Shown: positions 8,166-17,855 of the stretch, one piece after another
How positions within the stretch are numbered: the stretch's first letter is position 1
Layout: each line of letters starts with the position of its first letter
NCBI RefSeq assembly: GCF_014838745.1
Contig: NZ_JABUXR010000010.1
Span: 17,403-81,402 of the forward strand
Origin: Limosilactobacillus urinaemulieris
Lineage (GTDB): Bacteria > Bacillota > Bacilli > Lactobacillales > Lactobacillaceae
Direction of reading: 5' to 3'
DNA length: 64,000 bases
The notes under the pieces: generated by a model
Database searches by the model: none
What the model was told of the DNA's origin: nothing
Seen by the model: the letters and a program-made list of their open reading frames with translations, nothing else
Position numbers and translations under genes: made by a program

Positions 8166-9374
8166 CTACCCCCTAGCTCTTCTTTGTTGACGAACGTTTC
8201 TTCGTAACGCCCGTTGTTTATTTTGCTGAATACTAATATTCATAATGATCCCAACAGTAAATGATAAGATCAGCATACTCGACCCACCATAACTAATAAA
8301 GGGAAAAGTTACCCCAGTAATTGGTAACAAACCTAAAACTCCCCCAATATTAAAAAATGCTTCAATTAGAATAAACGTAGCTGAACCATAGCACAACAAC
8401 ATCTCATACATTGAATTACTACGGACGCCAATTTGAATCATCCGACAAATGATGATCATCAATAGTATTAGAATAACACTAACACCAACTAGTCCTAGTT
8501 CTTCACTTGTGATTGACATGATAAAGTCAGTGTTTGGTTCAGGAAGGTAACCCATCTTCTGAACACTATTTCCCAGACCAGAACCAAAAACACCACCATT
8601 ACTGATCGCATAGTACGAATTAACTAACTGACTTCCAGATCCAGAAGCATTACCGAACGGGTTCAAGAAAGCCACAAATCGTGCCATCCGATAACCATGA
8701 ATCAAGCCGCTTTCAACGGCTTTTTCAACTAATAGGTAGCACATTGTCGGAATAATAAGCAAGACACTAATTCCAAAACTCCAGCGAAAATCACAGGCAA
8801 GAAAAAGAACGACAACAATCATCACATTAATTGCCATCCCCCCGATATCCGGTTGGAGAACAATTAAGAGCAAGCAAAGAGCAACTACCAGCCAGGGGCC
8901 ACCCCCAGAACTAATAAAGTGATCATTTCGAGCCCGAACCCGTGCCATCCGATCAGAAAGATATAAGATAAAATAAATCTTACAAATTTCCACTGGTTGA
9001 ATGTTAATCACACCAAGGTTAATCCACCCCTTGGCCCCATTGACCGCATGACTCAGCACAAGAACAAACAAGAGCATCCCAACCATCACAAGTGTTGAAT
9101 CACGTAAAAAACGTGGCGTTCGGTAATGCCTTAGGGGATAGTTAGCCCCAAAAATTAAGCAGCCGATCCCCATAATTACATAGATCGTTTGCTTAATCAG
9201 GTAGGAAGTTGGGTTTCCTCCATTCTGCATTTCAATTGCTGAACTAGCAGAATACACCATGACAATTCCAATCATACATAAAACTAAGTAGGGGACCATT
9301 AAATAGTAATCCCAGTAATGAAAGTTCTTTCTGATCTGAGAAATATGAATTTTATGAATATGTTTAACTTTCAC
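8166..9374 (-). CDS. ftsW: FtsW/RodA/SpoVE-family glycosyltransferase
   Basis: SEDS-family enzymes polymerise lipid II into glycan strands together with a class B penicillin-binding protein. The 402-residue product has about ten membrane segments and the signature PEPNTDFIMSITSEELG with the later GVTFPFISYGGSS. Position near ylbG, and the Gly/Ser loop, favour FtsW over RodA, but the sequence alone does not settle it. The start is a GTG at 9374 with AGGTAGGTG upstream. It is likely the first gene of the ftsW-ylbG-rsmD-coaD-ylbL unit. Confidence 0.9.
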   Translation of the reverse strand: MKVKHIHKIHISQIRKNFHYWDYYLMVPYLVLCMIGIVMVYSASSAIEMQNGGNPTSYLIKQTIYVIMGIGCLIFGANYPLRHYRTPRFLRDSTLVMVGMLLFVLVLSHAVNGAKGWINLGVINIQPVEICKIYFILYLSDRMARVRARNDHFISSGGGPWLVVALCLLLIVLQPDIGGMAINVMIVVVLFLACDFRWSFGISVLLIIPTMCYLLVEKAVESGLIHGYRMARFVAFLNPFGNASGSGSQLVNSYYAISNGGVFGSGLGNSVQKMGYLPEPNTDFIMSITSEELGLVGVSVILILLMIIICRMIQIGVRSNSMYEMLLCYGSATFILIEAFFNIGGVLGLLPITGVTFPFISYGGSSMLILSFTVGIIMNISIQQNKQRALRRNVRQQRRARG

Positions 9375-9420
9375 TATTGCACCTACCTAATTGAAAAAAT
9401 TCTCTTTTATTATACACCAA

Positions 9421-9472
9421 AAAGAAAAATAGTCCTGCAGATGATGTAAAGACTACCAACTGCAGCACTATT
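9421..9472 (-). terminator. Terminator of typA
   Basis: A 13-bp stem with one mismatch (9460-9472 with 9428-9440) is followed on the minus strand by a T tract. Confidence 0.85.
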
Positions 9473-9491
9473 CTTAAAATAATATTATTAA

Positions 9492-11336
9492 TTACTTCCG
9501 CGAAGCAGCACGACGACGCTTAGCTTCCTTTTCACGAGCATTAGTATTCAAGATCTTCTTCCGCAGACGAATGTTTTCTGGAGTAACTTCACAGTATTCA
9601 TCTTCATTCAAGAATTCAAGTGATTCTTCAAGGGAGAAGTGAGTAGGTGTCTTGATATGGGCCATTTCATCGGAACCAGCGGCACGAACGTTAGTCAAGT
9701 TCTTACCCTTAATGATGTTAACCGTAATATCATTTTCACGGCTGTTTTCACCAACGATCATTCCTTCATAAACTTCAGTACCTGGATCAATCAATAATTG
9801 ACCACGACTTTCAATTCCCATCATAGCATAGGTAGTTGCCTTACCAGCATTCATGGAAACAAGAGTACCCTTTTGCCGACCAGGGTTCCAGTTTTTAATA
9901 ACTGGAGCATACTTTTCAAAGGTATGACTCATAATTCCGTAACCACGGGTCATTGTCATAAATTCGGTGGAGTAACCAATCAATCCACGTGATGGTGCTA
10001 AGAAGATCAACCGGGTTTGACCATTCTCACCTGGTTCCATATTCTTCATTTCACCCTTCCGCTTAGAAAGGCTATCAATAACTGAACCGGTGTATTCGTC
10101 TGGAGTATCAATTTGAACTTCTTCGAATGGTTCACACATTACACCATCAATTTCACGATAAATAACTTCTGGACGTGATACTGATAATTCATACCCTTCA
10201 CGACGTAAGGTTTCAATTAAAATTGAAAGGTGCAATTCCCCACGACCTGAAACAGTCCAGGCACCTGGATCATCTGTATCTTCAACCTTTAATGAAACAT
10301 CAGTCTGCATTTCACGCTTCAACCGGTCTTCAAGTTGACGGGCAGTAACAAACTTACCTTCACGACCAGCGAATGGTGAGTCATTAGTCCGGAAAGTCAT
10401 CCGCAATGTCGGTGGATCAATCCGTAATGGTGTAATTGCTTCTGGATGTTCTGGATCCGTTACGGTTTCACCAACATTAATGTCTTCCATCCCTGAAACA
10501 GCGATCAAGTCACCTGCTTCAGCTTCCTTAATTTCCAACCGCTTCAATCCGAAGAAACCGAATAGCTTAGTAACCCGGAAATTCTTCTTTGAGCCGTCAA
10601 GCTTCATTAAGGTAACATTATCACCGACCTTGATCTTGCCACGGAAGACCCGACCAATACCAATTCGACCAACGAAGTCATTGTAATCCAAGATCGCAAC
10701 TTGGAATTGGAGAGGTTCATCAGAGTTATCAATTGGTGCAGGAATAGTCTTGATAATGGTATCAAACAATGGCTTCATAGTATGTTCTTGAGTAGAAATA
10801 TCAGAATCATAGCTTGAAGTACCATTCATTGCTGAAGTGTAAACAACAGGGAAGTCAAGTTGATCTTCATCAGCCCCTAATTCAATAAAGAGGTCAAGGA
10901 CTTCATCAACAACTTCTTCAGGACGGGCCCCCTTACGGTCAACCTTGTTGATAACAACGATTGGTGTAAGGTGTTGTTCAAGAGCCTTCTTCAAAACGAA
11001 CCGTGTTTGAGGCATAGTTCCTTCAAAGGCATCAACAACCAAAAGAACACCGTCAACCATCTTCATAACCCGTTCAACTTCACCACCGAAGTCAGCGTGT
11101 CCTGGAGTATCAAGGATGTTAATTTGGTACTTACCATATTTAACAGCAGTATTCTTCGATAGGATGGTAATACCACGTTCACGTTCAATAGCGTTAGTAT
11201 CCATTGCCCGATCTTCAATGGAAAAGTGTTCTGGCAAGGTATCTGATTGTTTAAGCATTTCGTTAACTAAGGTAGTCTTACCGTGGTCAACGTGGGCAAT
11301 AATCGCAATGTTCCGAATGTCGTCACGAGATTTCAA
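9492..11336 (-). CDS. typA: Ribosome-associated translational GTPase TypA/BipA
   Basis: TypA is an EF-G-like GTPase that binds the ribosome and supports 50S assembly and growth at low temperature or stress. The 614-residue product has the G1 motif AHVDHGKTTL, G3 DTPGHADFGGEVERV and G4 NKVDR, followed by domain II, the EF-G-like domains III and V, and the TypA-specific C-terminal domain. Translation most likely starts at a TTG (11336), with AAAGGAAG 8 nt upstream; no better ATG or GTG is nearby. It is monocistronic by its flanking terminators. Confidence 0.97.
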   Translation of the reverse strand: MKSRDDIRNIAIIAHVDHGKTTLVNEMLKQSDTLPEHFSIEDRAMDTNAIERERGITILSKNTAVKYGKYQINILDTPGHADFGGEVERVMKMVDGVLLVVDAFEGTMPQTRFVLKKALEQHLTPIVVINKVDRKGARPEEVVDEVLDLFIELGADEDQLDFPVVYTSAMNGTSSYDSDISTQEHTMKPLFDTIIKTIPAPIDNSDEPLQFQVAILDYNDFVGRIGIGRVFRGKIKVGDNVTLMKLDGSKKNFRVTKLFGFFGLKRLEIKEAEAGDLIAVSGMEDINVGETVTDPEHPEAITPLRIDPPTLRMTFRTNDSPFAGREGKFVTARQLEDRLKREMQTDVSLKVEDTDDPGAWTVSGRGELHLSILIETLRREGYELSVSRPEVIYREIDGVMCEPFEEVQIDTPDEYTGSVIDSLSKRKGEMKNMEPGENGQTRLIFLAPSRGLIGYSTEFMTMTRGYGIMSHTFEKYAPVIKNWNPGRQKGTLVSMNAGKATTYAMMGIESRGQLLIDPGTEVYEGMIVGENSRENDITVNIIKGKNLTNVRAAGSDEMAHIKTPTHFSLEESLEFLNEDEYCEVTPENIRLRKKILNTNAREKEAKRRRAASRK

Positions 11337-11407
11337 GATTCAATCTTCCTTTCATCTTAACTCTACTCTAACAAGTTCAGTATACACTGTCCCGCGAGTG
11401 ATTTCAT

Positions 11408-11434
11408 AAAAAAACTGCGACAAATTAGTCACAG
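11408..11434 (-). terminator. Terminator of the yktA-suhB transcript
   Basis: A 7-bp stem with one wobble (11428-11434 with 11415-11421) and a 6-nt loop is followed on the minus strand by seven T. Confidence 0.8.
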
Positions 11435-11443
11435 CTTCGACAA

Positions 11444-12229
11444 CTATTTAGTAATCTGCCAGATGTCCTGACAAACTTTTTTCGTTGCTACTAATACAGT
11501 GTTTGATGATAGCACATTAAGCGGCTGGTCGTCAATTGTTTTCACTAGCAAACCTAGTTCTTCTGCAATCACTCTTCCAGTAGCAATATCCCACGGCTTT
11601 AATCTCGATGTATATCCGCCAAGCTGGCCATTTAGCACGTGGATTATTTCAATCCCCGCGCTTCCATACATTCGTAGTCCAGCAGCTTGCTGGGCAATTT
11701 CTTGTTGATGACAATTATTCTTAATTAATTGCCAGCCATTAATTGCAATTAAACTATCTGCTAAAGAAGAATTAGCTGGCGTACTTAACCGCTGTTCGTT
11801 GACATATGCTCCATGTCCTCGCCAAGCATGGTATAAGCGTTTATTCATCACATCCATAATGTAGCCTAAAGTTGGCGCCCCATCACAATACAAGGCTACC
11901 ATAATAGCAAAATGATCCCGTTGCTTAACAAAGTTTAATGTTCCATCAATCGGGTCAATAATCCAGACGTTACCATTTAAATCCGGATTGATCTTTTGGT
12001 TAAAACTCTCTTCTTCACCAACAATTCGTGCTGATGGGTCAATTTCTAAAAGACGGTTCCTAATCAATCGTTCATTCTGTCGATCAACATTTGTCACTAA
12101 ATCATTGGCTGACGACTTAGTATCAACCTTAAGCGGTGTGTTCATTAGTCCGATTGTCTGCTCCCGAACACTCCACAAAAGTTCCTGAACTTTCTGATCA
12201 AGCCTTTCTAATATTTCACTATTTATCAT
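11444..12229 (-). CDS. suhB: Inositol monophosphatase family protein
   Basis: This is a metal-dependent sugar phosphatase of the IMPase/SuhB superfamily. The 261-residue product carries the three metal-site motifs: GEEE, DPIDGTLNF and the C-terminal PWDIATGRVIAEELG. The real substrate cannot be read from sequence; inositol phosphate, fructose bisphosphate and other sugar phosphates are all used in this family. It overlaps the end of yktA by 11 bp, matching the yktA-yktC arrangement of Bacillus. The symbol is by family and is tentative. Confidence 0.85.
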   Translation of the reverse strand: MINSEILERLDQKVQELLWSVREQTIGLMNTPLKVDTKSSANDLVTNVDRQNERLIRNRLLEIDPSARIVGEEESFNQKINPDLNGNVWIIDPIDGTLNFVKQRDHFAIMVALYCDGAPTLGYIMDVMNKRLYHAWRGHGAYVNEQRLSTPANSSLADSLIAINGWQLIKNNCHQQEIAQQAAGLRMYGSAGIEIIHVLNGQLGGYTSRLKPWDIATGRVIAEELGLLVKTIDDQPLNVLSSNTVLVATKKVCQDIWQITK

Positions 12230-12515
12230 CCCGATTCACCCGGATCTTCCCTGCTGCTTTTTCTTTTGTCATTTGCATTACTTGATATAAGGAATAGCCT
12301 GAAACACCCTCAAAACGCTTCCCTAACTGCTTTTCATAAGCCTTTGAGTTTGCCACCTGCTTGAATTTCTTGTATTGATCGATAATTGCCTGCCGGTCAA
12401 TACCAATCTCATACGCATCTTCTACTACCCGAAACATCCCAATCACTGCCTTCATTTCACCAATTGTCCAATCAGGATCAATCGGATAGGAATAATTATT
12501 CTCCTTGATTGCCAT
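12219..12515 (-). CDS. yktA: UPF0223 family protein (YktA-like)
   Basis: This 98-residue helical cytosolic protein belongs to the UPF0223 family of Bacilli, which has no known function. The typical N-terminal YSYPIDPDWT segment and the KFKQVANSKAYEKQL helix are visible. It is directly upstream of, and overlaps, the monophosphatase gene, so the two are translationally coupled. Confidence 0.85.
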   Translation of the reverse strand: MAIKENNYSYPIDPDWTIGEMKAVIGMFRVVEDAYEIGIDRQAIIDQYKKFKQVANSKAYEKQLGKRFEGVSGYSLYQVMQMTKEKAAGKIRVNRDDK

Positions 12516-12570
12516 TAACCATCACACCCTTTCATTACATTATTAACTACTACCATTTATTTTAGCTTTA

Positions 12571-12606
12571 AACCCACAAAACACGCTACCAAAATGATAG
12601 CGTGTT
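12571..12606 (-). terminator. Terminator of the pdh operon
   Basis: A perfect 9-bp stem (12598-12606 with 12580-12588) is followed on the minus strand by TTTGTGGGTTT, a moderate T tract. It lies 29 bp past the lpdA stop. Confidence 0.65.
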
Positions 12607-12634
12607 CTGAGGATTATGGATGTTTTCCGACATT

Positions 12635-14062
12635 CTAAATGTGAGTTGGGAAACCAAGAGCAACATCAGCTGCTTCTTGAATTGGTTCATTCAAAGTTGG
12701 GTGTGGGTGAATTGTCAAAGAAACATCTTCAACATTCATTCCACAGTTAACAATTAATGAAAGTTCCCCAGCTAACGTACTTGCTTCTGGGCCAACTACT
12801 TGTGCACCAACAACGTTCTTCTTATCCTTAGTGTAGATAAAACGAACAAATCCTTCTGGTTCATCAAGTGAAACGGCACGTGCATTACCAGCAAATGGGA
12901 ATTGTGCTGTAGCAACTTCGATTCCCTTTTCCTTAGCTTGGTCAGCATTCATACCAACTTCAGCTAATTCTGGGTCTGCAAAGCAAACTGCAGGAACACC
13001 AACCCAATCATTAGCGGTATTCTTACCAGCAATTGCACCAGCAGCAGTCTTTCCTTCGAAGAATGCCTTGTGTGCTAAAGCGGGACCTGGAACAATGTCA
13101 CCAATAGCATAGATATGATCAACTGAGGTCTTACCCTGCTTGTCAACAACAACCTTACCATGGTCATCCAACTTAACACTGGTCATTTCAAGACCAAAGT
13201 TGTCGGTGTTTGGCTTCCGGCCTACTGAAACCATGCAGTAGTCAGCGGTCAATGATTGTTCTTTGCCATCTACTTCATAGTTAACGGTAACACTCTTGTC
13301 ATCCTGTGAAGAACTCTTTGCCATTGCATTTGTAACAATGTCAATTCCTTTCTTCTTCAGGTTCTTTTCAACAACCTTGACCATATCCTTGTCAAAGCCA
13401 TTCAAAATTGAACCGGTTCCTTCAAGAATTGTTACGTGTGAACCAAGGTCAGCATATGCACCAGCCAATTCAGTACCGATGTAACCACCACCGATAACAA
13501 CGAATTCTTTTGGAATTTCAGGAAGGTTCAAGCCACCGGTAGAATCAATAACCCGGCCATCAAACTTGAAGCCCCTGATTTCAACTGGACGTGAACCAGT
13601 AGCAAGAATTAAGTTATTCCACTTAATTACCCGGCCATTATCATTGTCCATGAATTGCTTAGGTCCAGTCTTCATAACCCGAAGTTGTGAGTCATTGTCC
13701 ATAACAGCTTCACCATCAATGATTTCAACCTTGTGCTTCTTTAAGAGCATCTCAACACCACGGGTCATCCGGTCGACAACCTTGTGTTGCTTCCAATCTT
13801 GAGTCTTTGCAAAGTCGATTGAAGCATCGGTCTTTGAAATTCCGTATGTTGAGGAATCCTTTGCTTGTTGCAAACGGTGACCAGCAGCAATTAATGCCTT
13901 TGATGGAACACAACCAACGTTAAGACATACACCACCGAGTCCTGGTTCACCCTTTTCAATCAAGGTAACCTTTTGACCCAATTCTGAGGCACGAATGGCG
14001 GCAACATAACCACCAGGACCTCCACCTACAATAACAGTATCTTTTTGTTCAACATCAGCCAT
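12635..14062 (-). CDS. pdhD: Dihydrolipoyl dehydrogenase (E3 of pyruvate dehydrogenase)
   Basis: E3 re-oxidises the dihydrolipoyl group of E2 with NAD+. The 475-residue flavoprotein has the FAD-binding GGGPGGYVAA motif, the redox-active disulfide in GGVCLNVGCVPSKAL, the NAD-binding GGGYIGTELA, the second FAD motif AIGDIVPGP, and the catalytic HPHPTLNE at the C-terminus. It is the last gene of pdhABCD, 5 bp after pdhC. A terminator follows. Confidence 0.97.
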   Translation of the reverse strand: MADVEQKDTVIVGGGPGGYVAAIRASELGQKVTLIEKGEPGLGGVCLNVGCVPSKALIAAGHRLQQAKDSSTYGISKTDASIDFAKTQDWKQHKVVDRMTRGVEMLLKKHKVEIIDGEAVMDNDSQLRVMKTGPKQFMDNDNGRVIKWNNLILATGSRPVEIRGFKFDGRVIDSTGGLNLPEIPKEFVVIGGGYIGTELAGAYADLGSHVTILEGTGSILNGFDKDMVKVVEKNLKKKGIDIVTNAMAKSSSQDDKSVTVNYEVDGKEQSLTADYCMVSVGRKPNTDNFGLEMTSVKLDDHGKVVVDKQGKTSVDHIYAIGDIVPGPALAHKAFFEGKTAAGAIAGKNTANDWVGVPAVCFADPELAEVGMNADQAKEKGIEVATAQFPFAGNARAVSLDEPEGFVRFIYTKDKKNVVGAQVVGPEASTLAGELSLIVNCGMNVEDVSLTIHPHPTLNEPIQEAADVALGFPTHI

Positions 14063-14067
14063 ACTAA

Positions 14068-15408
14068 TTAGCCCTCCATCATCAATAATTCTGGATCTTC
14101 AAGGAGCTTCTTCAAGTAGTTCAAAGCTTCTGTAGCAAGGGCACCATCAATCAAACGGTGATCAACGGTTAATGACAACTTCATGTTGTGACCAACAACA
14201 ATTTCACCATCTGCATTAACAACTGGTTCAGTTGCAATTGTTCCCATACCAAGAATGGCTACTTCAGGTTGGTTGATAATTGGTGTGAACCAGCCACCAC
14301 GCATTGAGCCAATGTTAGAAATGGTAATGCAACCATGAGCCATACTTTCTGGGCTAAGCTTGTTGTCTTCAGCAGCTTGAGCGTTATCAGAAATTTCCTT
14401 AGCAATTTCAAACATGCTCTTTGAGTCTGCATCCTTAATGTTAGGGTTGTAAAGGCCGTGATCAGTACTTGTAGCAATACCAATGTTGTAAAAGTGCTTT
14501 TGAACAAGCTCTTGAGTACTATCATCAATTGAACTGTTGAATTCTGGGTACTTCTTCATCATTGCAATCAAAGCCTTAACAACATAAGGCAAGAATGTTA
14601 GGTGAATTCCTTGGTCAGCAGCAACAGCCTTGTACTTCTTCCGGTTAGCCATCATCTTTGAGACTTCAGCATTTGCAAAGACAGTAACCATTGGACTGAT
14701 ATCTGCAGATTCACGCATGTTCTTAGCGATAATTTGACGCATCTTGGACAATGGTTCACGAGTTTCAGCATCTTTGCCAGCGCCTTCATAAGGCTTGATA
14801 GTGTTACCTGCAGAAGGTGCACTAGCAGCAGCGGTTGCAGTATTAGCAGCAGGAGCTGAAGCGGCAGCACCGTTAAAGTTATCAATATCTTCTTTTAATA
14901 CTTGACCGTGATTACCACTTGGTTGAACCAATGAAATGTCAACACCCTTGTCACGAGCATATTGACGTACAGATGGCATTGCCATAACAAGCTTATTTGG
15001 TTCAGCTAATGGTGCTACTCCACCTTGCTTTGGAGCAGGTGCAGGTTCACTAGAAGCAGCTGGAGTTTCGCTTTCAGCTGGAGCACTTGATTCTTCAGCG
15101 GCTGTGTCGTTTGCACTGTCATCAGCATCTTCGGCGTCTTCACTATCAACGTTTGTGCTTACACCGTCCTTGCCATCATCGATCAATACAAGGTCATTAC
15201 CCTTTTCAACGTGATCATCTTCCTTTGCCTCGATCTTCTTAATTGTCCCGGCAACAGGAGAAACAAGTTGGGTGGTTGATTTATCTGTTTGAATTTCTAC
15301 TAATGGGTCACCATCTTTGACTTGATCGCCTTCCTTAACTAAGAAAGAAGCGATGTCCCCTTCAGTCAAACCTTCACCCATTTCAGGTAGTCTAAATTTA
15401 TAAGCCAT
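14068..15408 (-). CDS. pdhC: Dihydrolipoamide acetyltransferase (E2 of pyruvate dehydrogenase)
   Basis: E2 is the core of the complex and transfers the acetyl group from lipoate to CoA. The 446-residue product has one N-terminal lipoyl domain with the target lysine in TDKSTTQ, an acidic and Ala/Ser/Pro-rich linker, a peripheral-subunit-binding domain ([14 protein letters not shown]), a second Ala-rich linker and a catalytic domain ending near [10 protein letters not shown], the HRxxDG active-site motif. The single lipoyl domain is common in Gram-positive E2. A 44-bp gap with a hairpin separates it from pdhB. Confidence 0.96.
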   Translation of the reverse strand: MAYKFRLPEMGEGLTEGDIASFLVKEGDQVKDGDPLVEIQTDKSTTQLVSPVAGTIKKIEAKEDDHVEKGNDLVLIDDGKDGVSTNVDSEDAEDADDSANDTAAEESSAPAESETPAASSEPAPAPKQGGVAPLAEPNKLVMAMPSVRQYARDKGVDISLVQPSGNHGQVLKEDIDNFNGAAASAPAANTATAAASAPSAGNTIKPYEGAGKDAETREPLSKMRQIIAKNMRESADISPMVTVFANAEVSKMMANRKKYKAVAADQGIHLTFLPYVVKALIAMMKKYPEFNSSIDDSTQELVQKHFYNIGIATSTDHGLYNPNIKDADSKSMFEIAKEISDNAQAAEDNKLSPESMAHGCITISNIGSMRGGWFTPIINQPEVAILGMGTIATEPVVNADGEIVVGHNMKLSLTVDHRLIDGALATEALNYLKKLLEDPELLMMEG

Positions 15409-15427
15409 ATCGATTTAACTTCCTTTC

Positions 15428-15456
15428 TTAATCAGTGGTGTATGCACCGTGATTAA
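15428..15456 (-). other. Intercistronic hairpin between pdhB and pdhC
   Basis: A stem of 7 bp (TTAATCA side at 15428-15434 with 15450-15456), a small internal loop, then 4 bp (GGTG/CACC) surrounds a 4-nt loop. It overlaps the pdhB stop and lies just upstream of the pdhC ribosome site. It has no T tract, so it is more likely an RNA stability or processing element than a terminator. Confidence 0.45.
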
Positions 15457-16430
15457 TAATTAACAGCTTGTGTTGCGGCATCTTCAATGTCATCAGCACC
15501 AGGAAGCCATACATTTTCTGCTTGTGGGAATGGGTAAACAGAGTTTGGAGCAGCTACACGAATAACTGGAGCATCCAAGTACATGATGGCACCTTCTGAA
15601 ATAGCAGAAGCTACTTGTGCACCAACACCGGCCATCTTTTGTGCTTCTTGAACAATTACTACACGGTGAGTCTTCTTGATAGATTCAAAGATAGTATCTG
15701 TGTCAAGTGGGTAAAGTGAACGGAGATCGATAATTTCTGCTGAGATATTCTTCTTAGCAAGCTTCTTAGCAGCCTTTTGAGCTTCTGAAACTTCACCACC
15801 ATAAGCAATGATTGTTACATCGTTACCTTCTTCAACGACATTTGCCTTGTCCAAAGGAACAGTGTACTTGTCATCAGGAACTTCGCCCTTAACTGAACGG
15901 TAGAGACGAAGGTTTTCAAGGAAGAGAACTGGGTCATTATTTTCAATAGCAGAAATAACAAGTCCCTTAGCATCATAAGCTGAACTTGGTGTAACAACAC
16001 GAAGACCTGGAATACCTACAAAGAAGTTTTCAAGATCGTCCCCGTGTAATTCAGCAGTATGAGTACCACCACCGTATGGAGTACGGATAGTGATTGGCAT
16101 GTTCTTAGTACCATCATATTGGAAACGTACACGTGACATTTGTCCAGCAATTGAGTCCATTGCTTCAAAAGTGAAGCCCATGAATTGAATTTCTGGAACT
16201 GGACGCCAACCAGTAGCGGCTAAACCAATTGATAGACCTAAAATACCAGATTCAGCTAATGGTGTACTAAATACACGGTCCTTACCGTACTTTTCTTGTA
16301 AGCCGTTAGTAGCACGGAAGACACCACCGTTTTTACCAACATCTTCACCGAAGACCAAGGTCTTTGGATCTTCAGTCAAAGCAATGTCAATACCTTCAGT
16401 AATAGCTTTGATATAAGTCTTTTTAGCCAT
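15453..16430 (-). CDS. pdhB: Pyruvate dehydrogenase E1 component subunit beta
   Basis: Together with PdhA it forms the thiamine-diphosphate E1 enzyme that decarboxylates pyruvate and acetylates lipoyl-E2. The 325-residue product has the usual family length, the N-terminal GEDVGKNGGVFRAT segment, the ENNDPVLFLE region and the C-terminal transketolase fold with LRSLYPLD. It starts 2 bp after the pdhA stop, in the middle of the four-gene operon. Confidence 0.97.
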   Translation of the reverse strand: MAKKTYIKAITEGIDIALTEDPKTLVFGEDVGKNGGVFRATNGLQEKYGKDRVFSTPLAESGILGLSIGLAATGWRPVPEIQFMGFTFEAMDSIAGQMSRVRFQYDGTKNMPITIRTPYGGGTHTAELHGDDLENFFVGIPGLRVVTPSSAYDAKGLVISAIENNDPVLFLENLRLYRSVKGEVPDDKYTVPLDKANVVEEGNDVTIIAYGGEVSEAQKAAKKLAKKNISAEIIDLRSLYPLDTDTIFESIKKTHRVVIVQEAQKMAGVGAQVASAISEGAIMYLDAPVIRVAAPNSVYPFPQAENVWLPGADDIEDAATQAVNY

Positions 16431-16432
16431 GA

Positions 16433-17539
16433 TTACTTCGACTCCTTTGCTTCGTACTTCTTAATTTGTTCTTTGATATCTGGGGTTGGAACTTCAAAGG
16501 TCCGCTTAAGCATATCTGTAACCTTTTCTGGTTCTACAGAGTCAGCTTCCTTCATAGCCTTCTTGAAGTCTTCCTTGCATTCATCAGCATACTTGTTTTC
16601 TTCGTCTTCAGACCAGAGGCCCTTCTTAGTCAAGTACTTACGAAGCCGAATTAATGGATCCTTGTCGAACCATGGCTTTTCTTCTTCCTTAGTACGGTAA
16701 CGACTAGGATCGTCACCGGCAGAACTGTGAGCACCAAACCGGTACGTTAAGGTTTCGATTAATACTGGGCCATTGCCGGCAGCAGCGAATTCACGAGCTT
16801 CCTTAGCAACTTCATAACATGCCAAGATATCCATTCCATCAACTTGAACACCTGGAATACCAGCTGCAACACCCTTTTGCGCAATGGTTTGAGCATAAGT
16901 TTGAAGCTTCCATGGGTATGAAATTGCCCAGCCGTTGTTTTGAATAATGAATACGGCAGGAGCTTGGAAGGCACCAGCAAAGTTCATTCCTTCATAGGTG
17001 TCACCTTGTGATGAACCACCTTCACCGGTATAAGCATAAGCAACGGCATCTTTTTCACCGTTCTTCTTAATACCAAGAGCACCACCGGCCATTTCAACCA
17101 TTTGGGCACCAATGATAATTTGTGGACGTAATGCACGAGCGTCAAACATGTTACCTTTGAGGTGACCCTTTGACCAAAGGTACATTTGAGCAACAGTTGC
17201 ACCGTGTTGAATCAATTGAGGTAAGTCACGATATGCAGGGAATAAGAAGTCATTCTTCTTAAATGCAGCCGCGGTCCCCATTTCTGAGGCCTCTTCACCC
17301 CAAGTTGGGGCATAAAATCCTAAACGACCTTGCTTGGAGAAACTCATGGTTTGTTCGTGAAGTGCACGTTCCCAAACCATCTTCTTCATTAAGTCAACTA
17401 ACAGATCATCACTGAAGTTAGCCATTAAATCCTTGTTAACGACATTCCCATCATTATCGAGAATTTGAACAGGCTTTGCATATGGAGCGCCTTCTTCAGC
17501 TTTAATCTTTGCAAAGTCAACAGCTTTGGTATTGGCCAT
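16433..17539 (-). CDS. pdhA: Pyruvate dehydrogenase E1 component subunit alpha
   Basis: The alpha chain holds the thiamine-diphosphate and Mg-binding motif, here GEGGSSQGDTYEG through IIQNNGWAIS. The phosphorylation-loop-like RFGAHSSAGDDPSRYR segment is also typical. I place the start at the ATG at 17539 (MANTKAVDF), giving 368 residues, because GGAAAGGGATG lies just upstream. A 12-residue upstream extension would read through that site. It is the first gene of pdhABCD and lies behind a promoter with two cre-like sites. Confidence 0.96.
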   Translation of the reverse strand: MANTKAVDFAKIKAEEGAPYAKPVQILDNDGNVVNKDLMANFSDDLLVDLMKKMVWERALHEQTMSFSKQGRLGFYAPTWGEEASEMGTAAAFKKNDFLFPAYRDLPQLIQHGATVAQMYLWSKGHLKGNMFDARALRPQIIIGAQMVEMAGGALGIKKNGEKDAVAYAYTGEGGSSQGDTYEGMNFAGAFQAPAVFIIQNNGWAISYPWKLQTYAQTIAQKGVAAGIPGVQVDGMDILACYEVAKEAREFAAAGNGPVLIETLTYRFGAHSSAGDDPSRYRTKEEEKPWFDKDPLIRLRKYLTKKGLWSEDEENKYADECKEDFKKAMKEADSVEPEKVTDMLKRTFEVPTPDIKEQIKKYEAKESK

Positions 17540-17608
17540 TATAAAACATCCCTTTCCAAATCCAATTAACATCATCGTAAGCGATTACTTACCTTACTTA
17601 CATTATTT

Positions 17609-17636
17609 ATTATACCTCTCTTTAAACATAATACAA
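17609..17636 (-). promoter_or_regulatory. Promoter of the pdhABCD operon
   Basis: On the minus strand there is a perfect TATAAT at 17614-17609 and TTGTAT at 17636-17631, with a 16-bp spacer. The start would lie near 17602, about 60 nt before pdhA. Confidence 0.55.
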
Positions 17637-17645
17637 ACGCTTTCA
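17632..17645 (-). promoter_or_regulatory. cre-like CcpA operator 1 of pdhABCD
   Basis: The minus-strand sequence TGAAAGCGTTTGTA matches the catabolite-responsive element consensus TGWNANCGNTNWCA at all but one fixed position (T instead of C near the end). It overlaps the predicted -35, where bound CcpA would be expected to repress. Confidence 0.55.
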
Positions 17646-17685
17646 TAGACTTATTTTGATTAATTCGACTAATATTTTCTTAAAT

Positions 17686-17699
17686 TGTATACGTTTTCA
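17686..17699 (+). promoter_or_regulatory. cre-like CcpA operator 2 of pdhABCD
   Basis: TGTATACGTTTTCA matches the cre consensus except at one position (T for A). It lies 54 bp from the first site, centre to centre, about five helical turns, so the two could act together. It also lies upstream of the divergent def gene. Confidence 0.5.
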
Positions 17700-17855
17700 A
17701 CAAAAATGGTTGTTTGTTCTTTATTTTTTTACTTTTCTTTGTTTTTACCGTTATTTTTATTCAATTTCAGTTTGTGATAAACTACTATTTGTTTGAACAA
17801 TCAACTTTAAACGATCAATAATGTAGATTAGTTTTTTATTTGGAGGATGATCATT

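Noticed and set aside
11379-11384. TATACT as a typA promoter -10
   Set aside because: No acceptable -35 lies at 16-18 bp, so I did not annotate it.
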